Source of the DNA: Anaerolineaceae bacterium | Lineage (GTDB): Bacteria; Chloroflexota; Anaerolineae; Anaerolineales; Anaerolineaceae | Length of the DNA: 64,000 bases | Direction: 5' to 3' | NCBI GenBank assembly: GCA_029265815.1 | Contig: JAJUGU010000001.1 | Coordinates: forward strand, 434,001-498,000 | Part shown: positions 15,244 to 24,490 of the stretch, piece after piece | Numbering within the stretch: the first letter of the stretch is position 1 | Layout: each line of letters opens with the position of its first letter | Notes under the pieces: model-generated | Database searches by the model: none | What the model saw: the letters and a program-made list of their open reading frames with translations, nothing else | Told to the model about the DNA's origin: nothing | Program-made: the position numbers and the translations under genes

Positions 15244-17418
15244 CTATAGTGTGTCATCTGTGGAATCATCGTCATGAACCGGTTCGATCAACACATCCCG
15301 ATCTTTTCCACTTCCCATCGAAGGTCCAACGATTCCCATTTCTTCTAATTCGTCAATCAGCCTTGCTGCCCTTGGATATCCAATTCGCAGTCGGCGTTGA
15401 AGAAGCGATGCTGAGGCTTTCCCTGCCGCGCGAACCACCGAGATTGCTTCTTCGGTCAATTTGTCAGAGTCTTCTATGGATGATTCCTGTACCAATTCTT
15501 CCCAGGGGGCCTCTATGGAATTATCGCCTGCTTTCGATATTTTTTGCCAGTGGTTCTGGATCCTCTCGATTTCCATATCGCTGACAATGATCCCCTGCAG
15601 GCGCTGCAAGCCAGATCGTTGAGGATCAAGGAAAAGCATGTCGCCCCTTCCAAGCAGATCCTCGGCTCCGTTTACATCCAAGATAACCCTTGAGTCAACT
15701 GACGAAGCTACCGCAAAGGCAATACGAGCCGGAAAATTCGCCTTGATAAGTCCAGTGACCACGTCTGTGCTAGGGCGCTGCGTGGCAACGATCAGATGAA
15801 TTCCCGTTGCACGAGCCATTTGCGCAAGACGAGTAATGCTATGTTCTGTTTGATCCGGTGCACTCATCATTAGATCTGCCAGTTCATCGATTAAGATCAC
15901 GATCCGTGGCAAGGTTGACTTCTTTTTTTGAAGCATTTTATGATTGTAAGATTCCAAATTGCGGGCTTTGGCTTCTGCCAGTAACCGGTATCGATGATCC
16001 ATTTCAGATTGTGCCCAACGCAGCACAGCCAGCATTCGGTGCAATTCCGTTTCAACTTTTCCTAATAGATGCGGAATTCCATTAAAACGCACCAATTCAA
16101 CCATCTTTGGGTCAAGCATAACCAGCCTGACATCGTTTGGTGTGTTATTCATTAACAAACAGGTAGCGATTGCCGTCACGCACACTGATTTTCCAGAATT
16201 TGTAGTACCTGCAATTAACAGGTGGGGCAGTTTCTCGAGATCTGCAACCACTGCCTCGCCTGATACATCCCTTCCTAGTCCAATCGTGAGTGGTGCTTTC
16301 TTCTTTCGAAATTCCTCCGACTCAAGAATAGGCCTTAGGCGGACAAACGCATTGTCTTCATTGGGAACCTCGATACCAACATAAGCTCTTCCAGGCACTG
16401 GCGTTTCAATGCGCAGACGAGTGGCAGATAATGCAAGCGTTAAATCACGTGAGAGACCAGAGATTTGTGAGACTTTAACCTTTTGCCGTACAACTGTTCC
16501 ATCTGGCCCTTGTCTTTCAATGTAACCGGGCTCTAATGCATATTGTGTCACAGTCGGACCTACACGGTACCCAATGATTTTTGCTGGTATACCAAATTCA
16601 GCTAGTTTTGTTTCAATCAGGTGAGCGTTTTCATTAATTCTGGATTGATTTGGCGGAACAATATTTTCAGATAACAAGAGATTAAGCGGTGGAAGGCGGT
16701 CATCGCGCCACTGGTTCATTAATGCAGGCATTGATTGTTCGATGTTCTCATCCATTTTTCTAGAGTGAAATCTTTTATTGCCTTCACTCCTGGTTTGATA
16801 CAGTTTTTGGGGTTGCTCAGAGACTGGTGCATTACTCCACTCTATCGCGGTTTTAATCAATTTTTCGAAAAGCCCTGTGGTTATTCCCAGGAAGAAAACG
16901 AAAAAGAGAAAATAGAATATCGTGGTGATTGCCGGTGATACTAATGGCACGAGCAATTGAGCTAAACCCCACCCTAATGTTCCGCCATCTAGACCCTGAA
17001 TGGCTCTATCCAGTGAGGTGCCGTTCAACAACGATAAAAGAGGAAGAATTGTGAAAAAAGCCCCTTCAAAGGCTAGAACTCGGCCGAACGACAACGGGAA
17101 TCCTTTTCCAGCACGGTAACGAAAAACAGCATAACCTAAAAAAATCAGAATGGCTACCAGAAGGTAACTCCCCCATCCAAATCCCCTTTTTAAAAGCAAA
17201 ATCCATGAATTAATGATCGTTCCACGACTTAATCCGAATAAGCCGAGCAAGGTGAGCAGTGCAATAAGAATTATAAAAGTACCGATCAAGTCCCATCCAA
17301 ACTTACGTAGTTGTTTTAGCGCGTTTCTGGAATGGTCCACGATCGGAATATACAACTGTTCATTTTCCTCAGGTTTTACCTTTGCAGTATTTTTACGATC
17401 TATTGATTTAGGGGTCAT
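15244..17418 (-). CDS. ftsK: FtsK/SpoIIIE-family DNA translocase
   Basis: 724 residues. Four to five membrane helices at about residues 35-190 anchor it at the septum. The motor domain has Walker A AGTTNSGKSVCV (about residues 405-416), Walker B IVILIDELADLM and the ATQRPSTDVVTGLIKANFPARIAF motif of FtsK. The C-terminal winged-helix gamma domain (AAGKASASLLQRRLRIGYPRAARLIDELEEMG) reads polarity sequences. It pumps chromosomal DNA through the closing septum. Length is shorter than E. coli FtsK and like SpoIIIE of Gram-positives, with little linker. ATG 17418 overlaps the S1 gene stop (ATGA). It ends the minus-strand operon; no terminator hairpin was found after it. Confidence 0.94.
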   Translation of the reverse strand: MTPKSIDRKNTAKVKPEENEQLYIPIVDHSRNALKQLRKFGWDLIGTFIILIALLTLLGLFGLSRGTIINSWILLLKRGFGWGSYLLVAILIFLGYAVFRYRAGKGFPLSFGRVLAFEGAFFTILPLLSLLNGTSLDRAIQGLDGGTLGWGLAQLLVPLVSPAITTIFYFLFFVFFLGITTGLFEKLIKTAIEWSNAPVSEQPQKLYQTRSEGNKRFHSRKMDENIEQSMPALMNQWRDDRLPPLNLLLSENIVPPNQSRINENAHLIETKLAEFGIPAKIIGYRVGPTVTQYALEPGYIERQGPDGTVVRQKVKVSQISGLSRDLTLALSATRLRIETPVPGRAYVGIEVPNEDNAFVRLRPILESEEFRKKKAPLTIGLGRDVSGEAVVADLEKLPHLLIAGTTNSGKSVCVTAIATCLLMNNTPNDVRLVMLDPKMVELVRFNGIPHLLGKVETELHRMLAVLRWAQSEMDHRYRLLAEAKARNLESYNHKMLQKKKSTLPRIVILIDELADLMMSAPDQTEHSITRLAQMARATGIHLIVATQRPSTDVVTGLIKANFPARIAFAVASSVDSRVILDVNGAEDLLGRGDMLFLDPQRSGLQRLQGIIVSDMEIERIQNHWQKISKAGDNSIEAPWEELVQESSIEDSDKLTEEAISVVRAAGKASASLLQRRLRIGYPRAARLIDELEEMGIVGPSMGSGKDRDVLIEPVHDDDSTDDTL

Positions 17419-18362
17419 TCGTCACTTACTAAGCCCAATCCAAGCCGACGGCGGTCTGCATCCATATGTAAAATTTTAACCCTTACTCGCTGACCTGGCG
17501 AGTAATACAAAGATATATCATGTGTACGTTGGTCTTCTGGTAAAGAAGAAATATGAATCAGTCCTTCAATTCCTTCTTCCAAGCGTGCAAATACGCCAAA
17601 TCGCATAATTGAAGTTAATTCTGCTGGAACGATATCTCCGGGTTTGTATGTGCTTGATACTTTTTCCCACGGATTTGGTGTCAGGCGTTTAATGCTTAAA
17701 GCAATCCTTGAAGTGGTTTCATTCACCTGCAAGACAATTACTTTAACCTGCTGCCCAATACGTAGAATATGAGACGGATTTTCCACTCTACCCCAAGAAA
17801 TTTCGGAAACGTGGATTAATCCCTCAACTCCACCGAGATCAACAAAGGCACCAAAATCGGTGATATTCGTGATCACACCACAAGCCACAACTCCTGGCGT
17901 TAGCATATTGAATAACTCTTTGCGTTTTCCTTCTCCAGCTTGGGCTGCCCTTTCTGAGAGGACTACCCTTTCATTTGATGCCTCACATTCGATGATCTTC
18001 AAATAGAGAGATTTGCCGGTGTAACTTGCCAGTCTGGCCTGTTTTTCTTCATCAGATACTTCTTGCGGAAAATTGATCAGATGAGAAACTGGAACGAATC
18101 CCTGAATTCCTTCACTCTGAACCAATAACCCGCCGCGGTTATAACCAGTAACCTCCATGAGAATTACTTCATCCCGCATGAAAATGGACCGGATACAATC
18201 CCAATCATTGATATCATTTGGTTTACTACTACATGGAGAACAATTGATCTCTCTTACTTCTGAAAACTCGGATTCCTCATCAGCCAATACTGATGCCCAC
18301 CACCCTTCATCCGTTTCAGGACCATGAATATCCTGATCTTTCATTTGTTCAACATCCGTCAT
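17415..18362 (-). CDS. S1 RNA-binding domain protein (ribosomal S1-like)
   Basis: 315 residues from ATG 18362, chosen for GGGGAGGAG 6 bases upstream; the ORF could be extended in frame to 18398 without a ribosome site. Three S1 beta-barrels are visible: RGGLLVQSEGIQGFVPVSHL (about 80-150), GVVACGVITNITDFGAFVDLGGVEGLIHVSEISW split over about 160-225, and a third with FGVFARLEEGIEGLIHISSL. The first ~50 residues are acidic and low in complexity. Such proteins bind mRNA at the ribosome or in decay complexes; with three barrels it resembles short S1 homologues of Gram-positives and Chloroflexi. Translationally coupled to ftsK. Confidence 0.87.
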   Translation of the reverse strand: MTDVEQMKDQDIHGPETDEGWWASVLADEESEFSEVREINCSPCSSKPNDINDWDCIRSIFMRDEVILMEVTGYNRGGLLVQSEGIQGFVPVSHLINFPQEVSDEEKQARLASYTGKSLYLKIIECEASNERVVLSERAAQAGEGKRKELFNMLTPGVVACGVITNITDFGAFVDLGGVEGLIHVSEISWGRVENPSHILRIGQQVKVIVLQVNETTSRIALSIKRLTPNPWEKVSSTYKPGDIVPAELTSIMRFGVFARLEEGIEGLIHISSLPEDQRTHDISLYYSPGQRVRVKILHMDADRRRLGLGLVSDE

Positions 18363-18405
18363 TGGTACTCCTCCCCTTTTCAATAAACAAAATAGCAATT
18401 AACGA

Positions 18406-20313
18406 TTAATTTGTCATGCTCTCCGTGCTTATCATTTCCATTTGTACCAATTTGTCAGCAATTGCTTCTATTGCCACCCGTTGTTTTCGATAAAGATCAG
18501 CTTCCGATACCGACAATTTTATTGCGATTTCCCTTACCTTTTTCCCTTCCATGAACTTTAAATCAAGAATATTATACAATATCCATTCGCTTGTGTACCG
18601 CCTTTCTCCTTCTGGCCTAATTTGCTCAATAGCTGTTTTTAAAACACTCCGCAGGGCATTCGCAGGGTTCCCTTCATGATCTTCCATTGCTTTTTGAACA
18701 ATTCTTAGTTTCATCAATGGGCTTTCAGTTAATTTTGGTCCTCCCCAATAGTGCGTCAGAGCGCCTTTAACCCACTGGGTCATCTCTTTTCTTTCCATCT
18801 TATCAGAATCAATTAACAAGGCTTGTTTATCAAAACGACCCGCTGCACGTAACTGCTGGATTAATTCTTCTTGCGGGTTCATTCTTTCCAAAGTATCAAA
18901 AACCTGCTCTAACATCTCTCGGTCTTTTAGAGCCAGAGTTGCCCTAGAGATCATACGCTTTAAATATTCCATCTCTTCTGCAGCTAATGGAAAGTGATCG
19001 CTTATTCCACAGACACCCAAAAAACCAAGGGTTTCTTCATGATTATTGTGTACTGAATTGCGCAGTAAAAAAAGAATATCAGAATTCCAGACTAAATAAT
19101 CCTCTGTCGTATCTGAATCTTCCAGATAACGTTCCAAATCATTGATTTTAGTCTCATCAAGATGAACCCCATCCGTGCGATCCACCACGTCTAATCCTTC
19201 ATCCGTTTCTGCGATCAGATATGAACCTGTTGACTGTAACCGGTCACTAACCGCTGCTAGAACCATCTCAATGAATTGTTTGAGATCGCTGCGTGTGATG
19301 ATACGCTCTTCCAATGAGCGCATTAACGATACATCACGCTCTTCTTTGCTAAAGAATAACCACTTTTCAAGATACGGAAAAAACAAGGTAATGGCATATT
19401 CAAGAATTAGAATAGTTATCACCATCACAATTGGAACAAAAGCCGAATAAGGGTTACCAAATACTTCACCACCTCGCCGGACAAGTGTGGTCAACGCCAG
19501 TACAAGGCTGGCTGTCACTGGACCGCGCAGCGTCCATTTTAACAAACGGCTCTTTACTACCCGATCAGGCCAGGGAACACCAAAAAATGCCACGGAATAA
19601 GCCATAACAAAAATCATTCCACCCAATACCACGCTGACCACTATTGCCATGATCCAAAAGAGGAAAGTCTGGCGGGCGGCAAATTCCGATCCATAAAGCA
19701 AGAATGGAAAAGAACCTAATGGTGGGCCAATTGAACTCAGAGTCAGGTAAAGCATACGGCGCTTGCTGGTTTTCGTCACAGTGCGTTTGTACGCTCGTAT
19801 GAAATTAACCCAGGATAGAGCGAGAAGAAAAAGATAATACAATGTGAATAATTCGGTAAGCAACGTGGGCTGATGATGTGGTGCAGGTGCAGTATTGATC
19901 ACCAGATCACCAAGAAACCAGGGTGTAAACAGGAATCCGAACAATACCAATGAAAATGCGTAGACCAGTCTGACAGCCCATTTACGCCGCCACCGTGAAG
20001 GTAATCCGGTGGTAGCCAGCAATGCATCTGAAAAATGAAGATACGTTGCAGGGAGTAAAATAATTCCCACCCATTGTACTCTTAACCAGAGATCGATCAT
20101 TTCAGGTTTCGCACTGGTTCCACCAAAAGACTCAGCCGAAAAGATGATCACCAGACAGAACATAATACCCGAAAAAGTCTGGGCTACTTTATCCCGCAGG
20201 TTAAATGTCAGGCTGTAGAGCAACAATGCAAAAGCAGTGATCGCAATACCTGCGGTCAGTATCTCACTGATCGTCTGAAGTATTGTGATCACTCCATCTA
20301 TCCAGCTGCTCAA
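18406..20313 (-). CDS. 7TM receptor-like protein with GAF-like and HTH-like C-terminal regions
   Basis: 635 residues. Residues ~1-320 hold about eight hydrophobic helices resembling the N-terminal 7TM module of some bacterial histidine kinases (motif PEMIDLWLRVQWVGIILLPATYLHF). A coiled stretch (WLFFSKEERDVSLMRSLEERI) leads into a GAF-like region (~345-470, SDRLQSTGSYLIAE and LGFLGVCG). There is no kinase domain: no H-box and no N/G ATP motifs. The last ~90 residues (EGKKVREIAIKLSVSEADLYRKQR) look like a helix-turn-helix of sigma-70 region-4 type. I infer a membrane sensor with a direct nucleic-acid or protein-binding output; function is unknown. It sits in the punA-ftsK operon, 10 bases after the GNAT gene. 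Confidence 0.65.
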   Translation of the reverse strand: MSSWIDGVITILQTISEILTAGIAITAFALLLYSLTFNLRDKVAQTFSGIMFCLVIIFSAESFGGTSAKPEMIDLWLRVQWVGIILLPATYLHFSDALLATTGLPSRWRRKWAVRLVYAFSLVLFGFLFTPWFLGDLVINTAPAPHHQPTLLTELFTLYYLFLLALSWVNFIRAYKRTVTKTSKRRMLYLTLSSIGPPLGSFPFLLYGSEFAARQTFLFWIMAIVVSVVLGGMIFVMAYSVAFFGVPWPDRVVKSRLLKWTLRGPVTASLVLALTTLVRRGGEVFGNPYSAFVPIVMVITILILEYAITLFFPYLEKWLFFSKEERDVSLMRSLEERIITRSDLKQFIEMVLAAVSDRLQSTGSYLIAETDEGLDVVDRTDGVHLDETKINDLERYLEDSDTTEDYLVWNSDILFLLRNSVHNNHEETLGFLGVCGISDHFPLAAEEMEYLKRMISRATLALKDREMLEQVFDTLERMNPQEELIQQLRAAGRFDKQALLIDSDKMERKEMTQWVKGALTHYWGGPKLTESPLMKLRIVQKAMEDHEGNPANALRSVLKTAIEQIRPEGERRYTSEWILYNILDLKFMEGKKVREIAIKLSVSEADLYRKQRVAIEAIADKLVQMEMISTESMTN

Positions 20314-20323
20314 TGCGACTATC

Positions 20324-20863
20324 CTATTTGAGAAAGTTTACGAAAGATAAAAGAATATCTTGGTTTGAATAGTAATGATCAATAAATCCATTATTCTCAA
20401 ATTTTAATTTTCTTGCAAGCGCTACACCCGGATGATTTTTTGCAGGAACTTCCAAAATGAATCGCGTTACATCTTGCTTCTTGAGCCATTCCTGCGCAGA
20501 AATCACAAGTGCTGACGCAATCCCCTGACGGCGGAATGGTGTATCAACCACAAGATCACTGGCTGTTGCAGACTTGAGATCCTCCCGTCGATCAAGAATC
20601 AGGTAACCAGCCAGGGTCCTTTCAACAGTTGCTACCAGAAAGAGCGTGTGTTTTGTCCAGGAATCCATTAATAATTCTGGCCGCCGGGGATAATTCAACC
20701 GTAACGATCTGGGAAGTTTAATCTCACGCAGCTGAATTTCCATTTGAGAATCACTCAACATCGTGCTTAATTGCCAGACATGTGTTGTTTCACATGAATG
20801 ATCGAATTTGATCAATTCTAAAATATCAGATGAAATTGCCTGACGGATCGCTACTTCAGCCAT
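20324..20863 (-). CDS. GNAT-family N-acetyltransferase
   Basis: 179 residues from ATG 20863, chosen because GGAG lies 7 bases upstream (inside the end of the previous gene) and MAEVAIRQAISSDILEL is a typical GNAT N-terminus. The acetyl-CoA-binding motif A is seen as ASDLVVDTPFRRQGIASALV (R-R-Q-G-I-A, about residues 100-118), followed by LEVPAKNHPGVALARKLKFENNGF. The acceptor substrate is unknown. Cytoplasmic. It is 4 bases from the upstream membrane-protein gene and 10 from the downstream 7TM gene, so one operon. Confidence 0.82.
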   Translation of the reverse strand: MAEVAIRQAISSDILELIKFDHSCETTHVWQLSTMLSDSQMEIQLREIKLPRSLRLNYPRRPELLMDSWTKHTLFLVATVERTLAGYLILDRREDLKSATASDLVVDTPFRRQGIASALVISAQEWLKKQDVTRFILEVPAKNHPGVALARKLKFENNGFIDHYYSNQDILLSFVNFLK

Positions 20864-20867
20864 GATC

Positions 20868-21554
20868 TCACTCCGGGGCTTGAATCGTAATCTGGATAAT
20901 ACATTCTGGCAGGGGTTCATCTTGATTATCCGTCACAACCAATCTCAACTCGTAATCACCCGGCACAAGATTACTGGTATCCCAGGTTCCTCCAAGAGCT
21001 CCATCAACAACCTTTGTACTGCCAGCAGCAATTGTGGTCCAGGTATTACTGCCCAATACTGCATACTCATACTTATAGAATCCAAGATCCAGAATGTTCA
21101 CCGTACCCTTCAGTTCTACTTTTCCGCTGATCGTATCCCCATTCATTGGATCAGTCCATTCTACCTGATCATGAATACAACCACGACTAAGATATGATGT
21201 GATAGTTGGGATTAACCCCTGGGTAGTCGCTTCTAATGTTGGTGATACGGTAGGCGTTTCTGCCGTCTTTGCGAGGTCGATCGTTGGTGTTGATACTTGC
21301 TGCACTCCTGGAACTGCGGGTGTAATAAAAGTATTTACAATAAATAACGATACCACCAGCAATACACTGAAAACCAACACTGTAATCCCTTGATTAAAGG
21401 CGCGTTGAGAATTCTCTTTTTCAATTCCAAAGAGGGCCGCTGACCAGGTCCGCCACGCAAGGTATGTTTTTCTGGTATATACCAGAATAATCCCAATGAA
21501 TAGGATATAAAAGAAAAATTCGTAATGAGAAAGGAAACGTAGAATGCTGTTCAC
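20868..21554 (-). CDS. membrane-anchored extracytoplasmic protein with Ig-like C-terminal domain, unknown function
   Basis: 228 residues: two membrane helices (about 12-30, FFFYILFIGIILVY, and 56-78, ITVLVFSVLLVVSLFIVNTF), then a Thr/Pro-rich linker (STPTIDLAKTAETPTVSPTL) and a beta-rich C-terminal domain (about 125-225) with two Cys, one at GCIHDQVEW and one at PECIIQI, that could form a disulfide. The layout WTDPMNGDTISGKVELKGTV ... PGDYELRLVVTDNQ is that of a Big/Ig-like domain seen on cell-surface proteins of Anaerolineae. Role unknown. It lies between punA and the GNAT gene in one operon. Confidence 0.6.
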   Translation of the reverse strand: MNSILRFLSHYEFFFYILFIGIILVYTRKTYLAWRTWSAALFGIEKENSQRAFNQGITVLVFSVLLVVSLFIVNTFITPAVPGVQQVSTPTIDLAKTAETPTVSPTLEATTQGLIPTITSYLSRGCIHDQVEWTDPMNGDTISGKVELKGTVNILDLGFYKYEYAVLGSNTWTTIAAGSTKVVDGALGGTWDTSNLVPGDYELRLVVTDNQDEPLPECIIQITIQAPE

Positions 21555-21578
21555 GAATAATTCACATAACGAAAATGT

Positions 21579-22421
21579 TTAATCTGATAACAACTCAAGT
21601 ACCCCGCGGATGACGGTCGTCAATTTAGGAACAATTATCCTTCCAGCTTCCAGTACTTCTTCGTGAGTCGTTACAGTACTTCCATCCAGATTCGCCTTAT
21701 TACTGATTCCTGAAAATGCTAAAACCCTTGTACCACCATGTCGAGCAATGATGGTTTCAGGAACGGTGGACATTCCAACTGCATCACCACCGATTAGACG
21801 CAGGTAGCGTAAATCCGCAGGAGTTTCGAAAGAGGGTCCAGCCAGGCAGATATAAACCCCTTCCTTCAAATCAACGCTTTGGTCTTTCGCAACATTTCGA
21901 GCAAGTGTCAAAAGGCTTCGGTCATATGCCTGACTCATATCAGGAAATCGCTCCCCAAATTCACTCAAATTAGGCCCGCGAAGTGGATTCATGCCACCCA
22001 TACCAATAATGTTGATATGATCGGTGATCAGCATCACATCCCCAGGGTTGAAATCTGGGTTCAAGCCACCTGCAGCATTTGTGAGAATTACTGTTGAAAT
22101 TCCCAAACGCTGCATGACCCTGATCGGAAAGGTTACCCGGTCCATCGTGTACCCTTCGTAATAATGAATCCTGCCCTGCATCACAAGGCAGGTCACACCA
22201 AAAAGGTTACCAATCACAAGCCGCCCAACATGCCCTTGAATCGTGGATTCTGGCCATTCTGGGATTTCTCCATAAGGGATCACGACTGCGTCCTCAACTT
22301 TATCAGCCAGGCCACCTAGACCGGATCCAAGTACCAGTCCAACTTTAGGTAATTTTTTGATTTTACCTTTGATAAATTGAGCCGCCCTGTCAATCTCAAC
22401 CATTGTAACAAAGGAATCCAT
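21579..22421 (-). CDS. punA: purine-nucleoside phosphorylase
   Basis: 280 residues, trimeric PNP family. LVLGSGLGGLADKVE (phosphate-binding GSG), QGRIHYYEGY, ILTNAAGGLNPDFNPGDVMLI, YICLAGPSFETPADLR and GGDAVGMSTVPETIIARH follow in the family order, including the Glu and Asn/Asp residues that set purine specificity. It splits inosine and guanosine (and deoxy forms) with phosphate. First gene of the operon running to ftsK; an extended -10 promoter lies about 45 bases upstream and GAGG near the start. The pathway is completed by the pyrimidine and MTA phosphorylases elsewhere in the window. Confidence 0.94.
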   Translation of the reverse strand: MDSFVTMVEIDRAAQFIKGKIKKLPKVGLVLGSGLGGLADKVEDAVVIPYGEIPEWPESTIQGHVGRLVIGNLFGVTCLVMQGRIHYYEGYTMDRVTFPIRVMQRLGISTVILTNAAGGLNPDFNPGDVMLITDHINIIGMGGMNPLRGPNLSEFGERFPDMSQAYDRSLLTLARNVAKDQSVDLKEGVYICLAGPSFETPADLRYLRLIGGDAVGMSTVPETIIARHGGTRVLAFSGISNKANLDGSTVTTHEEVLEAGRIIVPKLTTVIRGVLELLSD

Positions 22422-22463
22422 TCAATCCTCAATTCTTAAATTCATAAATTCGTTGTATTTTGT

Positions 22464-22472
22464 ATTATATCA
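22464..22472 (-). promoter_or_regulatory. extended -10 promoter of the punA-ftsK operon
   Basis: Minus strand TGATATAAT (22472-22464); the leader to ATG 22421 is about 37 bases. Confidence 0.6.
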
Positions 22473-22518
22473 GAAGCAGAATTTCGGGACTTCAGAGAAC
22501 AAAAATGCGCTATGTAAC

Positions 22519-23559
22519 TTAATCCTTTAGAATTTCCCTGAAGGCTTCGACAACTGACTTAATATCCTCATCACTTATCCAATAATGTGTCACTATCCTG
22601 AAGCGCCGTTCGCCAACCTTGCCAATTTTTATTCCCCTGTCTGATAATTTTGCTAAAAACTGCTCCGCAGACAATCGAATAGATTCATCAAGAGAGACAA
22701 ACACCATATTTGTTTGAGGCATTCCTTGATCAAAGCGAATTCCTGAAATCGCAGAAAGATTCTGAGCAAGTTGTTTTGCGCGTTGGTGATCCTCAGCAAG
22801 GCGTAAAGTCATTTTTTCCAGTGCAACGATGCCGGCTGCTGCCAAAACACCTGCCTGGCGCATACCGCCACCAAGCATTTTACGAATCCTTCTGGCCCGC
22901 TTGATAAACTCGGTTGAACCACAAAGGACAGAACCCACTGGGGCACAAAGTCCTTTACTCAAACAAAATGTGACACTGTCTGCAGGATCAGCGAGTACTC
23001 CAGCCTCTACACCCAGCACAGCAGCAGCATTAAAGATTCTGGCTCCATCCAGGTGAAATGTGAGATTGTGTTTATGGCATACATCGGCTGCATTTTTCGT
23101 GTACGCTTCAGAGAGGACTACCCCGCCGCAGCGGTTATGTGTATTCTCAAGGATAAGCATACGAGAAATTGGGTGATGGATATCATCAGGTCTGATAGCC
23201 GAATCAATGTCATCGATCTTTATTGAACCATCTGCCTGGTTCCTGAGTATGTGTGGAAAGATCCCCCCTAACGCTGATATTCCACCCCCCTCAAAAAGGA
23301 ATGTGTGTCCAAGGTCACCCATAATAACTTCATCCCCGCGCTGGCAGTTTGCCAGTACGGCGATCAAATTTCCCATCGTGCCTGAAGCGACAAACAGTCC
23401 CGCTTCCTTTCTCATTTTTGCAGCAGCCATTTCCTGTAAACGATTTACTGTAGGGTCTTCGCTGAAAACATCATCGCCCACTTCGGCTTTTGCCATTGCC
23501 TCACGCATTTCAGAGGTAGGTTTCGTGATTGTGTCGGAACGCAAATCGATCAGTTTCAT
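22519..23559 (-). CDS. ltaE: low-specificity L-threonine aldolase
   Basis: 346 residues, PLP fold type I. MKLIDLRSDTITKPTSEMREAM is the family N-terminus, followed by GDDVFSEDPTVNRLQE, HLDGARIFNAA (Asp that contacts the PLP ring) and VTFCLSKGLCAPVGSVLCG, with the Schiff-base Lys in SKGL. It splits L-threonine or L-allo-threonine to glycine and acetaldehyde. Normal length. It is the third gene of the lspA-rluD-ltaE operon, 13 bases after rluD. Confidence 0.94.
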   Translation of the reverse strand: MKLIDLRSDTITKPTSEMREAMAKAEVGDDVFSEDPTVNRLQEMAAAKMRKEAGLFVASGTMGNLIAVLANCQRGDEVIMGDLGHTFLFEGGGISALGGIFPHILRNQADGSIKIDDIDSAIRPDDIHHPISRMLILENTHNRCGGVVLSEAYTKNAADVCHKHNLTFHLDGARIFNAAAVLGVEAGVLADPADSVTFCLSKGLCAPVGSVLCGSTEFIKRARRIRKMLGGGMRQAGVLAAAGIVALEKMTLRLAEDHQRAKQLAQNLSAISGIRFDQGMPQTNMVFVSLDESIRLSAEQFLAKLSDRGIKIGKVGERRFRIVTHYWISDEDIKSVVEAFREILKD

Positions 23560-23572
23560 AGAATCTCCTGAG

Positions 23573-24490
23573 TCAATTTATGTTATTCAAGATTTTTTGT
23601 AGATTATCAGGGAGCGGCGCAGTGAACGTTCTTGGCTCTGTTTCATTTGGAAGTGTAATGGTAATGCGGTATGCGTGCAGGAAATGTCGCTCAATATTTA
23701 ATGTTGGCTTCTTTTTACCATAAATAGTATCGCCAACGATAGGGCATTTGATAAAGGCCATGTGCAATCTAATCTGGTGGGTCCTTCCTGTCAACGGATG
23801 AGCTTCGATCAATGTATGGTGTGCATACTCCTGGATGGTGCGATATTCCGTAACCGCAGAACGGCCTTTATTATCCGAAACTATTGCCATTTGTTTACGA
23901 TGGGCAGGGTCGCGTGCAATCGCCGCTTCGATTCGCCCCACTGGCGTTGGAGGTTTACCATCTACAAGTGTCAGATAAACCTTCTGAACCTTTCTTAAAC
24001 GAAACTGGTCTTGCAGCCAGCGTAATGACTTCTCATTTTTCGCTACAATAATCAATCCCGAAGTATCTTTATCTAACCGGTGTACTATGCCCGGCCTTAA
24101 TTCGCCGCCAATTCCCTCCCAGTCATCCACCATTCCTAACGCTGCGTGAACCAGAGTTCCGCTTGAGTGCCCGGGTGCGGGATGCACCACCATTCCGGCG
24201 GGTTTGTTTATGATCACAAGATCAGAATTTTCAAAAAGGATATCCAGAGGTATTTCTTCAGCTTTTAGCTCCGTTGCCGCGATCTCGGGAATTTCAATTT
24301 CTACAATATCACCTGTGATTAAAGACAGACCTGTTTTCGTCTGGATGATTCCATTTACCTTAACTCGGCCCTCTTTGATTAAACTTTGCAAGCGCGAACG
24401 AGAATGCTCAACGAGCATCAATGCTAGGAATTTATCCAGCCGCTCTCCTTGCTCTAAATGGACTTTAAAAGTATAGATATTTCCACTCAC
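23573..24490 (-). CDS. rluD: RluA-family 23S rRNA pseudouridine synthase
   Basis: 305 residues. N-terminal S4 RNA-binding domain (about 12-65, ERLDKFLALMLVEHSRSRLQSLIKEGRVKVNG) and a catalytic domain with RPGIVHRLDKDTSGLIIVAK, in which the Asp of HRLDxxTSG is the nucleophile (about residue 140). GRTHQIRLHM and PIVGDTIYG follow. The enzyme makes pseudouridines in large-subunit rRNA; the S4 domain and length match RluD better than RluA. The start overlaps the lspA stop by 4 bases, as in many Firmicutes and Chloroflexi. Confidence 0.92.
   Translation of the reverse strand: MSGNIYTFKVHLEQGERLDKFLALMLVEHSRSRLQSLIKEGRVKVNGIIQTKTGLSLITGDIVEIEIPEIAATELKAEEIPLDILFENSDLVIINKPAGMVVHPAPGHSSGTLVHAALGMVDDWEGIGGELRPGIVHRLDKDTSGLIIVAKNEKSLRWLQDQFRLRKVQKVYLTLVDGKPPTPVGRIEAAIARDPAHRKQMAIVSDNKGRSAVTEYRTIQEYAHHTLIEAHPLTGRTHQIRLHMAFIKCPIVGDTIYGKKKPTLNIERHFLHAYRITITLPNETEPRTFTAPLPDNLQKILNNIN

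Noticed and set aside
18406-20313. Full histidine kinase
   Set aside because: No H-box and no N or G motifs of a HATPase domain anywhere in the 635 residues.
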